Positions 15,377 through 23,874 of a stretch of DNA of 46,161 bases are shown piece after piece. The notes beneath the pieces were generated by a model. The model did no database searches, was not told where the DNA came from, and worked only from the letters and a program-made list of their open reading frames with translations. Position 1 is the stretch's first letter. Each line of letters opens with the position of its first letter. Origin of the DNA: Fidelibacterota bacterium (GTDB lineage: Bacteria > Marinisomatota > Marinisomatia > SCGC-AAA003-L08 > GCA-002719095); assembly GCA_002705575.1 (NCBI GenBank), contig PAHI01000009.1, forward strand, positions 1 through 46,161, in the 5' to 3' direction. Position numbers and translations under genes: made by a program.

Positions 15377-16020
15377 TTTATTATATTTTCAAATTCAGAA
15401 ATTATATCATTAATCAACTTTGTTTTTGTTTTATATGAAGATTTATTTACAATTAATTTTGATTGAATATTCATTATTTTTTCAATTTCTACTAAACCAT
15501 TAACTTTCAGAGTTTTTCCAGTTGAAACTAGATCTACAATTCTCCTGCACATATTTAGCGAAGGTGCTAATTCCATTGAGCCATTTAAATTTATAATTTC
15601 AACCTGTACTCCTTTTTTAGCAAAAAAATTTTTACAAATATTTGGGTATTTTGTTGCTACTCTAATATTACTCCAAGTTTCAGGATCTTCTTTTTTTAAA
15701 AGTGTTTTAAGAGCAGCTACTGAAATTCTACAATGACCAATATTTAAATCAAGTGGAGCATACACTTCAGAATAATTAAATTCATTTATTACATCCTCAC
15801 CTGCAATGCCTAGATGAGCAGCTCCAAAAGCGACAAATGTACATGCATCAAAAGCTCTTACCTTTATAAATTCAATTTTTTTATTTTTAGACTTAAATTG
15901 AAGTTTTCTAGTATCTTTATCAAATAATAATGGATCAGGTGCAAAGCTTGTTTTTGACAATATACTTTTACATTCTTTAGTAATTCTTCCTCTTGGAACA
16001 GCAATAATAATTTTATCCAT
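15373..16020 (-). CDS. hisG: ATP phosphoribosyltransferase, short form
   Basis: The 215-aa enzyme condenses ATP and PRPP, the first step of histidine synthesis. It shows AVPRGRITKECKSIL, AAHLGIAGEDVI, and LNGSMELAPSL in the PRPP region. At this length it lacks the C-terminal regulatory domain of long HisG. Short HisG normally works as an octamer with the HisRS-like regulator HisZ, and no hisZ is in this window. The upstream gap to murA is 48 bp. Confidence 0.95.
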   Translation of the reverse strand: MDKIIIAVPRGRITKECKSILSKTSFAPDPLLFDKDTRKLQFKSKNKKIEFIKVRAFDACTFVAFGAAHLGIAGEDVINEFNYSEVYAPLDLNIGHCRISVAALKTLLKKEDPETWSNIRVATKYPNICKNFFAKKGVQVEIINLNGSMELAPSLNMCRRIVDLVSTGKTLKVNGLVEIEKIMNIQSKLIVNKSSYKTKTKLINDIISEFENIIK

Positions 16021-16068
16021 ATAAATTCGGGATCTTTATATCTTCATTGAATTAAAAACCAGGAAAAG

Positions 16069-17325
16069 TTAATTTTTCTCTCTTTTTATATCAGGGCCTA
16101 ACTTTCCAAGTGTTTCTTCAATTTTTTCATAACCTCTATCAAGATGGTAGACTCTATTAATTACAGTTGTTCCAACAGCACTTAAAGCTGCCAAGACTAA
16201 ACTGACACTAGCTCTTAAATCACTAGCCATGACCTGAGCTCCTTTAAATTTTTGGTTACCTTTTATGTATGCTATGTCCTTTTCTACTCTAATACTTGCG
16301 CCCAACCTATTTAATTCAGAAACGTGCATAAAACGATTCTCAAAAACAGTTTCTCGTATTGTTGAATCTCCATCAGCCAAACACATTAATGCCATTAGTT
16401 GAGCCTGTAAATCAGTGGGAAAGCCAGGATAAGGTAATGTTTCAACATGTATTGATTTAATATTTTTGGCCTTACTAATTAATACGGAATTATTTTTTAT
16501 TTCTAAATTACTCCCCATACTTTTAAGTATATTAATTAAAGATGATAAGTGATGTGGATTAAAATTTCTAACTTCAAAATTTGAGTTTAACATTATAGCT
16601 GCTATAATATAAGTACCAGCTACAATTCTATCTGAAATTACATGATGATTTCCTTCTTCTAAACTATCTACACCCTGAATAATGATTTTATTTGAGCCTT
16701 CTCCATTAATTTTTGCACCCATTTTTTTTAGAGATTTAGCCAAATCAACTATTTCTGGTTCTCTAGCTGCATTTTCTATTAATGTCTCACCTTTAGCAAG
16801 TACTGCACTCATTAAAATATTTTCAGTTGCGCCAACACTTGGAAAAGGAAAATTAATTTTATTACCAATTAATGAATTACTTACTTTGCCAATTACAAAT
16901 CCATTTTCAATCTCAAAACTTGCTCCTAGTTTTTTTAGTCCTTCTAAGTGAATATCAATTGGTCTTGTTCCAATAGCACAACCACCAGGTAATGAAATCT
17001 TTGCACTGCCAAATCTTGATAATAATGGGCCAAGAATCAAAATAGAAGCTCTCATTTTTCTAATTATGTCATAATCAGCTGAAATATTTTTAATATTTTT
17101 ACTATTTAAAATTATATAATCTTTTTCTTTATTAACTATTGTTCCAAAAATATTTAGTAATTTTATCATATTTTGAATATCACCAACATTAGGTAGATTT
17201 TTAATAATTAAATTTTTATTGGTTAATAATGAAGAGACTAATATTGGAAGTGCTGCATTTTTAGCTCCATGGACATTTATAAATCCATTAAGATTTGATT
17301 TTCCTTGTATAATTATTTTATCCAT
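16069..17325 (-). CDS. murA: UDP-N-acetylglucosamine 1-carboxyvinyltransferase
   Basis: The 418-aa protein catalyses the first committed step of peptidoglycan synthesis, adding enolpyruvate to UDP-GlcNAc in the cytoplasm. Lys22-Asn23 in HGAKNAALPI and the fosfomycin-target Cys116 in LPGGCAIGTRPIDIH are present, as are PSVGATENILMSA and FPTDLQAQ with the catalytic Asp. The ATG overlaps the stop of the 42-aa upstream gene by one base (TAATG). Confidence 0.97.
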   Translation of the reverse strand: MDKIIIQGKSNLNGFINVHGAKNAALPILVSSLLTNKNLIIKNLPNVGDIQNMIKLLNIFGTIVNKEKDYIILNSKNIKNISADYDIIRKMRASILILGPLLSRFGSAKISLPGGCAIGTRPIDIHLEGLKKLGASFEIENGFVIGKVSNSLIGNKINFPFPSVGATENILMSAVLAKGETLIENAAREPEIVDLAKSLKKMGAKINGEGSNKIIIQGVDSLEEGNHHVISDRIVAGTYIIAAIMLNSNFEVRNFNPHHLSSLINILKSMGSNLEIKNNSVLISKAKNIKSIHVETLPYPGFPTDLQAQLMALMCLADGDSTIRETVFENRFMHVSELNRLGASIRVEKDIAYIKGNQKFKGAQVMASDLRASVSLVLAALSAVGTTVINRVYHLDRGYEKIEETLGKLGPDIKREKN

Positions 17326-17453
17326 TATTTTTTTTGTGCAATTTTTCTTTTTAAAATATTTGCCTTAAGTTGTTTTTCTAATCTTTTTAATCTTTTATCT
17401 TTTTCAATTTTTTTATTACTTTGATTAAATTTTTTATGATTTTTTTCTGACAT
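17325..17453 (-). CDS. Small basic conserved protein upstream of murA
   Basis: A 42-aa frame starts at the ATG at 17453 and ends in the TAATG shared with murA. It is rich in Lys and Asn and ends LKANILKRKIAQKK after a heptad-like RLKRLEKQ helix. Small basic proteins with a similar 'LRxNLxRRKAQ' tail are, as I recall, common just before murA in alphaproteobacteria. The tight coupling to murA supports a real gene. Function is unknown. Confidence 0.6.
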   Translation of the reverse strand: MSEKNHKKFNQSNKKIEKDKRLKRLEKQLKANILKRKIAQKK

Positions 17454-17482
17454 AAATATGATTTATTTAATAATGAAAATAA

Positions 17483-17632
17483 TCACACTTTTGTATTATT
17501 TTTTTTAGAGCATTTTTTTGAACAATAAAGTACATTTTCCCAGTCATTTTTCCATTTTTTACGCCAATAAAATGGTCTTTTGCACTTTACGCAAAGTTTA
17601 TAGGGAAGGTTTTTTTTACTATAATTATTCAA
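17483..17632 (-). CDS. DUF2256 zinc-ribbon-like small protein
   Basis: The frame encodes 49 aa and reads [20 protein letters not shown], then a short WENVLY stretch and CSKKC. The CxxC and CSxxC pairs with the PFxWRKKW centre are the DUF2256 signature. No ATG is available in frame, and the TTG at 17632 is the most plausible start, overlapping the stop of the upstream transporter gene by 8 bp. The family is uncharacterised; the four cysteines suggest a zinc site. Confidence 0.75.
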   Translation of the reverse strand: MNNYSKKNLPYKLCVKCKRPFYWRKKWKNDWENVLYCSKKCSKKNNTKV

Positions 17633-18776
17633 AAATATAATAATAAGAATAAGCAACTATTATCGCAGGTATCGCACTGTATAAAGTGGCCATAACAGCT
17701 GCTTTAGGAGCTAAAGCAATAGCAGGGAACAATGCGTCTCCATCATTAGAAATGGCATTACCAAGTTCTGCGGAAAGTGGTATGTATCCATTAAGATAAA
17801 ATGTAGCAACTACTACTTGAGGGCCACAACCAGGTAGAAAGCCAAAAAATATTGCAACTAATGGTACCAGAGGCGCCCAAAGATCAAAGTATATTTTTAA
17901 ATCTATGCTTGAAAAATACATAAAGGTTTCAAATATTAAAAAACCACTAATGACCCAAGCAGTTACAAAGTTTGTTGTATCTATAACTCTTGAAATAAAA
18001 CCTCTGCTTTTATCAGTTGAACATTGAAAATCACTTAGAGGATTTAAAGACCACATAAAAATTGATAGTATTGCACCTGAAGATCCTACTAATAAAAATA
18101 TAATATTGTATAAATTGAATGAAAATTCAATTTGAAAAGCAGTTAAAATTCCAAATATAAAACCTGGCAAGAATAACAAAATCCAAAAAATATTAAAATT
18201 TGAAACAAAAGTTTTCTTAGTCTTTTCATATTCAATATTAATCTTAGATTTTGGCATCATAAATTTAATACCATGCAAAATATCAACAAAGTATCCAGAA
18301 ATTGAACCAACAATTATACCTAAACTAAAAATTAATAAACCTGTAGAGGGCTCTATTGCTAAAATTAAAAAAGCAGCGTCTCCCATTGTCGCGGTAAGTA
18401 CAGCTACTAAAGATCCAAAAGATATTCGTCCTTGTATATATTGTGTTACAACCATTATTGCTCCACCACATCCTGGAATAGCTCCTAAAAAAGCTGAAAG
18501 AGGTACATGAAACTTTTGTGTTTTTGATAAAAATAATTCTACATCAAATTTGGTTAAACTATCTAATCCAATAAATACAAATAACGTAAAACCTACAAAA
18601 ACTGATACCTGAATATAAGCATCAATCATAGAATTTCTAATTAATGATCCAAAATCTCCTCCTTGAAAAGCTAGTGCTAAAATCAAAATACCAAAGAAAG
18701 ATTTTTTTAATAATCTTCCCTCATTAGCTAAAATAAGTCTTTTTTTATCACTTATGGCATTAATAATTGCATTCAT
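17625..18776 (-). CDS. Putative manganese/heavy-metal exporter (10-TM, ArsP_2 family)
   Basis: The 383-aa membrane protein has about ten hydrophobic segments in two related halves. Each half carries a glycine-proline-cysteine loop: [17 protein letters not shown] near residue 93 and [16 protein letters not shown] near 318. This is the family annotated as putative manganese transporter or 10-TM heavy-metal exporter. The gene diverges from mntR and an MntR-type operator lies 20 bp upstream of its start, which supports manganese as substrate. In E. coli MntR activates the exporter gene mntP; the sign of control here is not known. Confidence 0.75.
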   Translation of the reverse strand: MNAIINAISDKKRLILANEGRLLKKSFFGILILALAFQGGDFGSLIRNSMIDAYIQVSVFVGFTLFVFIGLDSLTKFDVELFLSKTQKFHVPLSAFLGAIPGCGGAIMVVTQYIQGRISFGSLVAVLTATMGDAAFLILAIEPSTGLLIFSLGIIVGSISGYFVDILHGIKFMMPKSKINIEYEKTKKTFVSNFNIFWILLFLPGFIFGILTAFQIEFSFNLYNIIFLLVGSSGAILSIFMWSLNPLSDFQCSTDKSRGFISRVIDTTNFVTAWVISGFLIFETFMYFSSIDLKIYFDLWAPLVPLVAIFFGFLPGCGPQVVVATFYLNGYIPLSAELGNAISNDGDALFPAIALAPKAAVMATLYSAIPAIIVAYSYYYIFE

Positions 18777-18795
18777 ATTGTTTATATAGCTAAAA

Positions 18796-18815
18796 AATAT
18801 AGCTATGGCTATATT
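18796..18815. promoter_or_regulatory. MntR operator between the exporter and mntR
   Basis: The sequence AATATAGCTATGGCTATATT is a perfect inverted repeat with 8-bp arms and a 4-bp centre. It matches the E. coli MntR box as I recall it (ATAGC, four bases, GCTAT core with A/T-rich flanks). It lies in the divergent gap, about 20 bp from either start. A further half-site, TATATAGC, sits at 18783-18790. Confidence 0.75.
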
Positions 18816-18838
18816 TCTATTAATATTTTTTGAATTTA

Positions 18839-19252
18839 ATGGTATTTAATAATATGTCTTTTAAAAGGGTAAGAAATGCTCATAAAACTGAAAACACTGA
18901 AGATTATTTGGAATTAATTGCCGAGTTATTAAATATAAAAGGTGAAGCTAGAATAGTTGATATAGCTTCTAAAATTGGAATTGCACAAGCTACAGCAAAT
19001 AAAACTATTCAGAGATTGCAGCAACAAGGATATATTAAAAGAGAGCCATATAGATCAATATTTCTTACGGTTAAGGGGCAAAAAATTGCAAGCAAATCAA
19101 AAAAAAGACATAACATTGTTTTAAACTTTTTATTAAACTTGGGCTTAGACAATAAAACAGCATCTGCAGATGCAGAAGGCATAGAGCATCATGTAAGTGA
19201 TAAAACATTAAAAAAAATGGACAGATTTAATAGATCAAAAAAATATAGCTAA
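18839..19252 (+). CDS. mntR: Manganese-responsive regulator MntR (DtxR family)
   Basis: The protein is 137 aa from the ATG at 18839; TTG at 18830 and ATG at 18854 are alternatives, and no Shine-Dalgarno sequence decides. It closely follows E. coli MntR: FKRVRNAH, EDYLELIAELL, a winged helix with ARIVDIASKIGIAQATANKTI, IFLTVKGQKIA, and the metal-binding dimerisation helices with KRHNIVLNFLLNLG and DAEGIEHHVSDKT. It has no SH3-like third domain, as expected for MntR. It probably binds the palindrome at 18796-18815 and controls itself and the divergent exporter in response to Mn(II). Confidence 0.93.
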   Translation: MVFNNMSFKRVRNAHKTENTEDYLELIAELLNIKGEARIVDIASKIGIAQATANKTIQRLQQQGYIKREPYRSIFLTVKGQKIASKSKKRHNIVLNFLLNLGLDNKTASADAEGIEHHVSDKTLKKMDRFNRSKKYS

Positions 19253-19279
19253 CTAAATTTAAATTTATTCATTTAAAAA

Positions 19280-19312
19280 AAAGAAGGGATACGGCGAAAA
19301 TACCCCTTCTTT
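19280..19312. terminator. Hairpin terminator after mntR
   Basis: AAAGAAGGGATA pairs with TACCCCTTCTTT around a 9-nt loop, giving 11 of 12 pairs. It starts 28 bp after the mntR stop. A-rich sequence on one side and T-rich pairs on the other suit termination on either strand. Confidence 0.65.
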
Positions 19313-19320
19313 AAATAATT

Positions 19321-19340
19321 GGTTTATGAAAAAATAAACC
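19321..19340 (+). terminator. Second hairpin terminator after mntR
   Basis: GGTTTAT and ATAAACC form a perfect 7-bp stem with a 6-nt loop, followed by TTAATTTCTTTT on the plus strand. It is a likely back-up terminator downstream of mntR, before the convergent methyltransferase gene. Confidence 0.6.
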
Positions 19341-19399
19341 TTAATTTCTTTTAACCGATTCTCAAAAATGTAACAAATCTAATATATGGTAAAAATATA

Positions 19400-20023
19400 T
19401 TAATATTTTTGCAATAGAACCAACCTTATTTTTATTTTACTTTTAAAATCTTTATTTAAAGGTAAGTAATTTATAGGTCGTGATTTAAAATTAATCTTAA
19501 AATCTCGAGAATACTTTTCTAAAATTTTATCAAATTCTTGATATTCCCATAAATCAATTCTGTGTGAAAATATAAAGTGACCTTTAATATTTAAATAATG
19601 TCTAACATTTGAAAAAAGTTTATCAAAATTTTTACAATAAGTCATTGCTCCAATAATTGAAACTAATTCAAATTTGATATTATAAGAATACCTTGTTTCA
19701 AAATTTGATAGAATAAGTTTTTTATATATATTTTTATTTTTAGCTAATATGAGACTTTTTTTAGAGATATCAGATCCATAAATTTTAGATTTATTATAAA
19801 TTTTATTTAATTCTTTACCAAATAATCCGGTACCACATGCTAAATCAAGAATATTATTAGGAATTTTTTTTAATTTATTCTCTAATATTAAAATACTTTT
19901 TTTTGGAACGTTATAATTCCAGTTTTTTAAAGTTTTTTCATATTCATTAGACCAATTATCGTAAAAATTCTTAGTATCATAAACACTTCCAATTCCATTA
20001 ACTAATGATTTTGATTTAATCAT
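19400..20023 (-). CDS. Class I SAM-dependent methyltransferase
   Basis: I take the ATG at 20023, which overlaps the nitrilase stop by 8 bp, giving 207 aa; an ATG at 20059 would overlap by 44 bp. The Rossmann core is clear: NNILDLACGTGLFGKEL (motif I), IYGSDISKKSLILAK (motif II), ELVSIIGAMTYC and a later FSHRIDLWE. The substrate is unknown. Methyltransferases of this TPR-linked ubiquinone-type family often sit beside nitrilase genes in alphaproteobacteria, as I recall. It ends in a conserved basic segment without a membrane region, so it is cytoplasmic. Confidence 0.75.
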   Translation of the reverse strand: MIKSKSLVNGIGSVYDTKNFYDNWSNEYEKTLKNWNYNVPKKSILILENKLKKIPNNILDLACGTGLFGKELNKIYNKSKIYGSDISKKSLILAKNKNIYKKLILSNFETRYSYNIKFELVSIIGAMTYCKNFDKLFSNVRHYLNIKGHFIFSHRIDLWEYQEFDKILEKYSRDFKINFKSRPINYLPLNKDFKSKIKIRLVLLQKY

Positions 20024-20822
20024 ATATAAGTGAAGGTATTTTTTTTCTAGCTTCTTCAACTTCTGAAATATTAATATTAGAATTTATAATTTTTGGTTTT
20101 TTTAATGCTTTATTTACAATTTTTCCCCATGGGTTAATTAAAAGTGAATGCCCATATGTCTTTCTATTAGTATGATGTCTACCACACATATTAGTTGCGA
20201 TAATAAATGTATTGTTTTCAATCGCTCGTGCTCTTAACAAAATTTCCCAATGGTCTTTACCAGTAGGAACCGTAAAAGCTGATGGGACTAAAATAACATC
20301 AGATCCTTTTTTTGATAATTTACGAAATAAATTTGGAAATCTTAAATCATAACAAATAGTAAAACCAAATTTAATATTATTAATTTTTGATGTAACAATT
20401 TTATTACCAGCTTTAAAAGACTCTGATTCTTTATGTGTTTCTTGACTATTAATTTTTACATCAAACATATGTATCTTATCATAAAACATTTGAATTTTCC
20501 CATATCTATTAATCAAAAAGGATCTATTGATTAATTTTTTTTGTTTTTCTTTTTTTAATAAAAGAGAGCCAATATTTATAAAAATTTTGTTCTTTTTAGC
20601 AAACTTTTTACTCATATGAAGTATTGGACAATCTCTCTGGAAATTAGTGTAATTAAATAAATATTTTTTATCATTAGTTATAATATTTGAGCATTCTGGT
20701 GTGCAAATTAAATCAGGTTTAAATTTAAGAGTTTTTTTATACAAACTCTCTAATTGATAGCAATTTTCCAGAGGTGTAGATTTAGCTTGAAATTGAATCT
20801 GTGAAACTTTAATTTTTTTCAT
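20016..20822 (-). CDS. Carbon-nitrogen hydrolase (Nit1-type amidase)
   Basis: The 268-aa protein is a nitrilase-superfamily amidase. The catalytic triad is present: Glu43 in CTPECSN, Lys116 in YDKIHMFD and Cys157 in TICYDLRFP. FDVK and HWEILLRARAIENNTFIIA fit the Nit1 branch, whose known role is hydrolysis of deaminated glutathione, a metabolite-repair job. It is the first gene of a two-gene operon with the methyltransferase and diverges from the aldolase gene across a 99-bp gap. Confidence 0.85.
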   Translation of the reverse strand: MKKIKVSQIQFQAKSTPLENCYQLESLYKKTLKFKPDLICTPECSNIITNDKKYLFNYTNFQRDCPILHMSKKFAKKNKIFINIGSLLLKKEKQKKLINRSFLINRYGKIQMFYDKIHMFDVKINSQETHKESESFKAGNKIVTSKINNIKFGFTICYDLRFPNLFRKLSKKGSDVILVPSAFTVPTGKDHWEILLRARAIENNTFIIATNMCGRHHTNRKTYGHSLLINPWGKIVNKALKKPKIINSNINISEVEEARKKIPSLIYD

Positions 20823-20921
20823 TAAATTAACTTAACATAAAAATTAATTTCTTTTTATAAATTAAATTATTTAATACATTTTTTATTTTATTATCCTTAC
20901 AAAGGTATATAGATCAATTTA

Positions 20922-21707
20922 ATGAACAATTTATTAAAAATATGGAAATCAAACAAGCCAGTTATTAACGCATGGCTTTCTATTCCAAACTCATTTACTG
21001 CAGAGTCCTTTGGTAAAATGGGTTGGGACTCTATCACTATTGATTTGCAGCACGGTCAAAATGATTATCAAACAACTATCTCAATGTTACAAGGTTTAGC
21101 AAATAGTAAATCTATACCTATGGTTAGAGTTCCATGGAATGAGCCTGGTATTATTATGAAAATACTTGATCTTGGAGTACTTGGTATTATTTCTCCAATG
21201 ATTAATTCAAAAGAAGATTGTGAAAAATTTGTTTCTTACTGTTATTATCCTAAAATAGGTCAAAGAAGTTTTGGACCTATGAGAGCTCAATTAATCTATG
21301 GCTCAAATTATTTTAATGAAGCCAATAAAAATGTACTTAGTTTTGCTATGATTGAAACAAAACAGGCCGTAGATAATTTAGATGAAATTTTATCAGTACC
21401 AAATCTAACAGGAGTCTATATTGGACCTGCTGATATGAGCTCATCTTATGGTATGCCGCCAAAATTTGATGTTAGAGAAGATCCGGTTTATTCAAATATC
21501 AAACTGATTGCAGAAAAAGCTAAACATTACGGGAAAATAGCTGGTATTCATAACGGTAGTACATCTTATGCAAAAGAAATGATAAAAATAGGCTACAAAT
21601 TTGTTACAATCTTATCTGATTTTAGAGTTATGACTTCAAATGCGCAAATGATTGTTGATGAAATGAATGATAAATCTATAGAGTCAAAAGACTCAAGCAC
21701 TTATTAA
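20922..21707 (+). CDS. HpcH/HpaI-family aldolase
   Basis: The 261-aa protein is a class II pyruvate-type aldolase. It shows NAWLSIPNSFTAE, GWDSITIDLQHGQND with the base His, VRVPWN, GVLGIISPMINSKED, AMIETKQAVDNL with the metal-binding Glu, and TGVYIGPADMSSSYG with the metal-binding Asp. Relatives cleave 2-keto-3-deoxy sugar acids or 4-hydroxy-2-oxo acids to pyruvate and an aldehyde; the substrate here cannot be told. It stands alone on its strand. Confidence 0.85.
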   Translation: MNNLLKIWKSNKPVINAWLSIPNSFTAESFGKMGWDSITIDLQHGQNDYQTTISMLQGLANSKSIPMVRVPWNEPGIIMKILDLGVLGIISPMINSKEDCEKFVSYCYYPKIGQRSFGPMRAQLIYGSNYFNEANKNVLSFAMIETKQAVDNLDEILSVPNLTGVYIGPADMSSSYGMPPKFDVREDPVYSNIKLIAEKAKHYGKIAGIHNGSTSYAKEMIKIGYKFVTILSDFRVMTSNAQMIVDEMNDKSIESKDSSTY

Positions 21708-21869
21708 TTTATACTTTTTTTTAAATAAAGGTATTAAAAAAATTAGGCAAGCTAGAAAGAAAAAAATGCTACCTACCATTGCCCAAAAATTACCAACGCT
21801 TGATATAATAAAGCAAATAGAAGAGATGACAAATAATAACCATCCGAATATATTAATATTATTATTCAT
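21693..21869 (-). CDS. Small two-helix membrane protein of unknown function
   Basis: A 58-aa frame begins at the ATG at 21869, overlapping the stop of the ABC-F gene by 8 bp, and its end overlaps the convergent aldolase gene by 15 bp. It has two hydrophobic stretches, WLLFVISSICFIIS and MVGSIFFFLACLIFLIPL, split by SVGNFWA, and ends in basic residues (FKKKYK). I do not recognise it. Tight coupling to the ABC-F gene suggests it is translated. Confidence 0.5.
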   Translation of the reverse strand: MNNNINIFGWLLFVISSICFIISSVGNFWAMVGSIFFFLACLIFLIPLFKKKYKLISA

Positions 21870-23679
21870 TATTTTTATTTAAACTCTCCTCAATTTCTAA
21901 AACTTCTAACCATCTTGTCTCTTTTAAATTAAGATCTTTATTTAGGATATTCATTTGTTCAGTCACATCCAAATATCTCTTATAATTTTCTATATATAAA
22001 TTTGTATCTTTCAATTCATTGGTAATATTTTCCAATTTTTCTTGAATATTCTTTATTTGTTTCGGCAATTCTTCAAGTTCATATTGGTATTTAAATGATA
22101 GTTTTTTATTAATTTTATTTTTTTTATTAATGTTTCTCTTTTTAACTTTAATTAAGTCAACTTTATTTTTATTTGTAAGGGATTTTAAAAAATCACTATA
22201 ACCTCCTAAAAATAAAGTTACTTTGCCGTCGGTGTCAAAAAATAATATTTTATTCACAGTTTGATCCAAAAAATCTCTATCATGCGAAACTATTAATAAA
22301 GTGCCATTATATTTTGATAACATTTCTGTAAGCAAATCTAGAGTTTGTAAATCAAGATCATTGGTTGGCTCATCAAGTATTAGGCCAGTTTTTGGATTTG
22401 CTAAAACTTTTGCAAGAAGTAATCTGTTTTGCTCACCTCCTGACAAAGTTTGAATGGTATGATTAACATTTTTTGGATCAAAATTAAAATCCTTAATGTA
22501 ACTACAAACATGCCTGTCAATACCTTGAACCTTAAGATAATCACCTCCTGAAGGTACCAAAATATCTTTAATTGATTTTCTACCATTAAGATCATTTCTC
22601 ATTTGATCAAAATATGAAAATTCTATATTTTTTTTTAATTTTAATTTACCTCTTGTAATTGGTATTTCGCTTAATATTGTTTTTATAAATGTTGATTTAC
22701 CTGTTCCGTTTTTACCTATTAAACCTATCCTATCGTTTTTACTGATCTTTATAGATAAATTTTCAAAAACATAATTTTTTTGTTTTGGATATTTTATCGC
22801 AACATCATTATATTCTGCAATAAATCTTGAATGATCAATAGATTTTTTTGCAATTTCTGGTTTTAATAATTTTACCGCACTTTTATAAGACGCTTCATCT
22901 TTTTCTAATTGAATTTTTAATTCTTTTGATCTTTGAAGACGTTTCTCATTTCTTTTTACTCTTGCCTTAACTCCTTTGTTAGCCCATTCTAATTCCAGGT
23001 TAACAAATTGTTTTCTATTTCTTATTTCTCTATACTCTTGATCTAATAGTTCTTCAGACCACTTATCAAAATTTTTGAAACCCTTAGGGCTCACTCTAAG
23101 ATTACCTCTGTCTAACCAAAATACTTTATTAGTAAAATTACTTAAAAATGTTCTATCGTGACTTACACAAACAATTGTCTTCTTTAGATCTTTTAGATAA
23201 TTTTCTAACCACTCAATACATTCAAGATCTAAATGATTTGTTGGTTCATCTAATAAAATAATATCTGATTCTTCTAAAAGAGATATAATTAAATAAACTT
23301 TCCTTTTTTGACCTCCCGATAAGTTTTCTGTATTAAAGTTTTTATCTAAATTGAGTTTTTCGCAATAAATATCTATAAAGTGTTTATTATTATAATTAAT
23401 AAAATCTTGAAAAATATCTAAAATTTTTTTTTTATTAAAATCTTTAATTTTTTGATTAAAATAACTTACTTTGATATTGGGTAAATTCCAAATTTTTCCA
23501 TTGTCTATATCTTGATCTCCATTAATTATTTTCATCAAAGTAGTTTTACCTACTCCATTTCTACCGACTAAAGCAATCATATCGCCTTTATGAAGATTAA
23601 GATCTAAATTTTGAAAAATAATTTTTTTTCCAAATTTAATTTCTGCCTCTCTTAAAGAAAAAATTAAATCGCTGACCAC
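21862..23679 (-). CDS. uup: ABC-F family ATPase, Uup-like
   Basis: The 605-aa protein has two ABC domains on one chain and no membrane segments, as in ABC-F translation factors. Walker A sites read GRNGVGKTTLMK (near 38) and GKNGTGKSTFIK (near 325), and signatures LSGGQKRK and LSGGEQNR are followed by LLDEPTNHLDLE and LDEPTNDLDLQ. The linker between the domains is charged and helical. The C-terminus (about 520-605) is a Lys/Glu-rich coiled coil, the mark of Uup rather than EttA. The start is a GTG at 23679, 5 bp after the stop of a tiny upstream gene. Confidence 0.85.
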   Translation of the reverse strand: MVSDLIFSLREAEIKFGKKIIFQNLDLNLHKGDMIALVGRNGVGKTTLMKIINGDQDIDNGKIWNLPNIKVSYFNQKIKDFNKKKILDIFQDFINYNNKHFIDIYCEKLNLDKNFNTENLSGGQKRKVYLIISLLEESDIILLDEPTNHLDLECIEWLENYLKDLKKTIVCVSHDRTFLSNFTNKVFWLDRGNLRVSPKGFKNFDKWSEELLDQEYREIRNRKQFVNLELEWANKGVKARVKRNEKRLQRSKELKIQLEKDEASYKSAVKLLKPEIAKKSIDHSRFIAEYNDVAIKYPKQKNYVFENLSIKISKNDRIGLIGKNGTGKSTFIKTILSEIPITRGKLKLKKNIEFSYFDQMRNDLNGRKSIKDILVPSGGDYLKVQGIDRHVCSYIKDFNFDPKNVNHTIQTLSGGEQNRLLLAKVLANPKTGLILDEPTNDLDLQTLDLLTEMLSKYNGTLLIVSHDRDFLDQTVNKILFFDTDGKVTLFLGGYSDFLKSLTNKNKVDLIKVKKRNINKKNKINKKLSFKYQYELEELPKQIKNIQEKLENITNELKDTNLYIENYKRYLDVTEQMNILNKDLNLKETRWLEVLEIEESLNKNNE

Positions 23680-23684
23680 AATTT

Positions 23685-23798
23685 TTAAAATTTATAATAA
23701 AGTACTATAAAGTCTAAAATACCAAATATAATAAAGATTGTAACAACTCTTGTAATTGACCATTGACCTTTGGGGAAAATAAAATTGAATAATTTCAT
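23685..23798 (-). CDS. Tiny single-helix membrane protein
   Basis: A 37-aa frame starts at the ATG at 23798. It reads KLFNFIFPKGQWSITRVV, then one hydrophobic helix ending VLYYKF. It ends 5 bp before the GTG start of the ABC-F gene, so the two are probably one transcript. I do not recognise it, and being so short it could be fortuitous. Confidence 0.4.
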   Translation of the reverse strand: MKLFNFIFPKGQWSITRVVTIFIIFGILDFIVLYYKF

Positions 23799-23874
23799 AG
23801 TATTTTTATAATATAATTTATAAAATTTAAAAATAGTTATTGATCTTAATGTTTTTTAATATTAGATTTTATTC

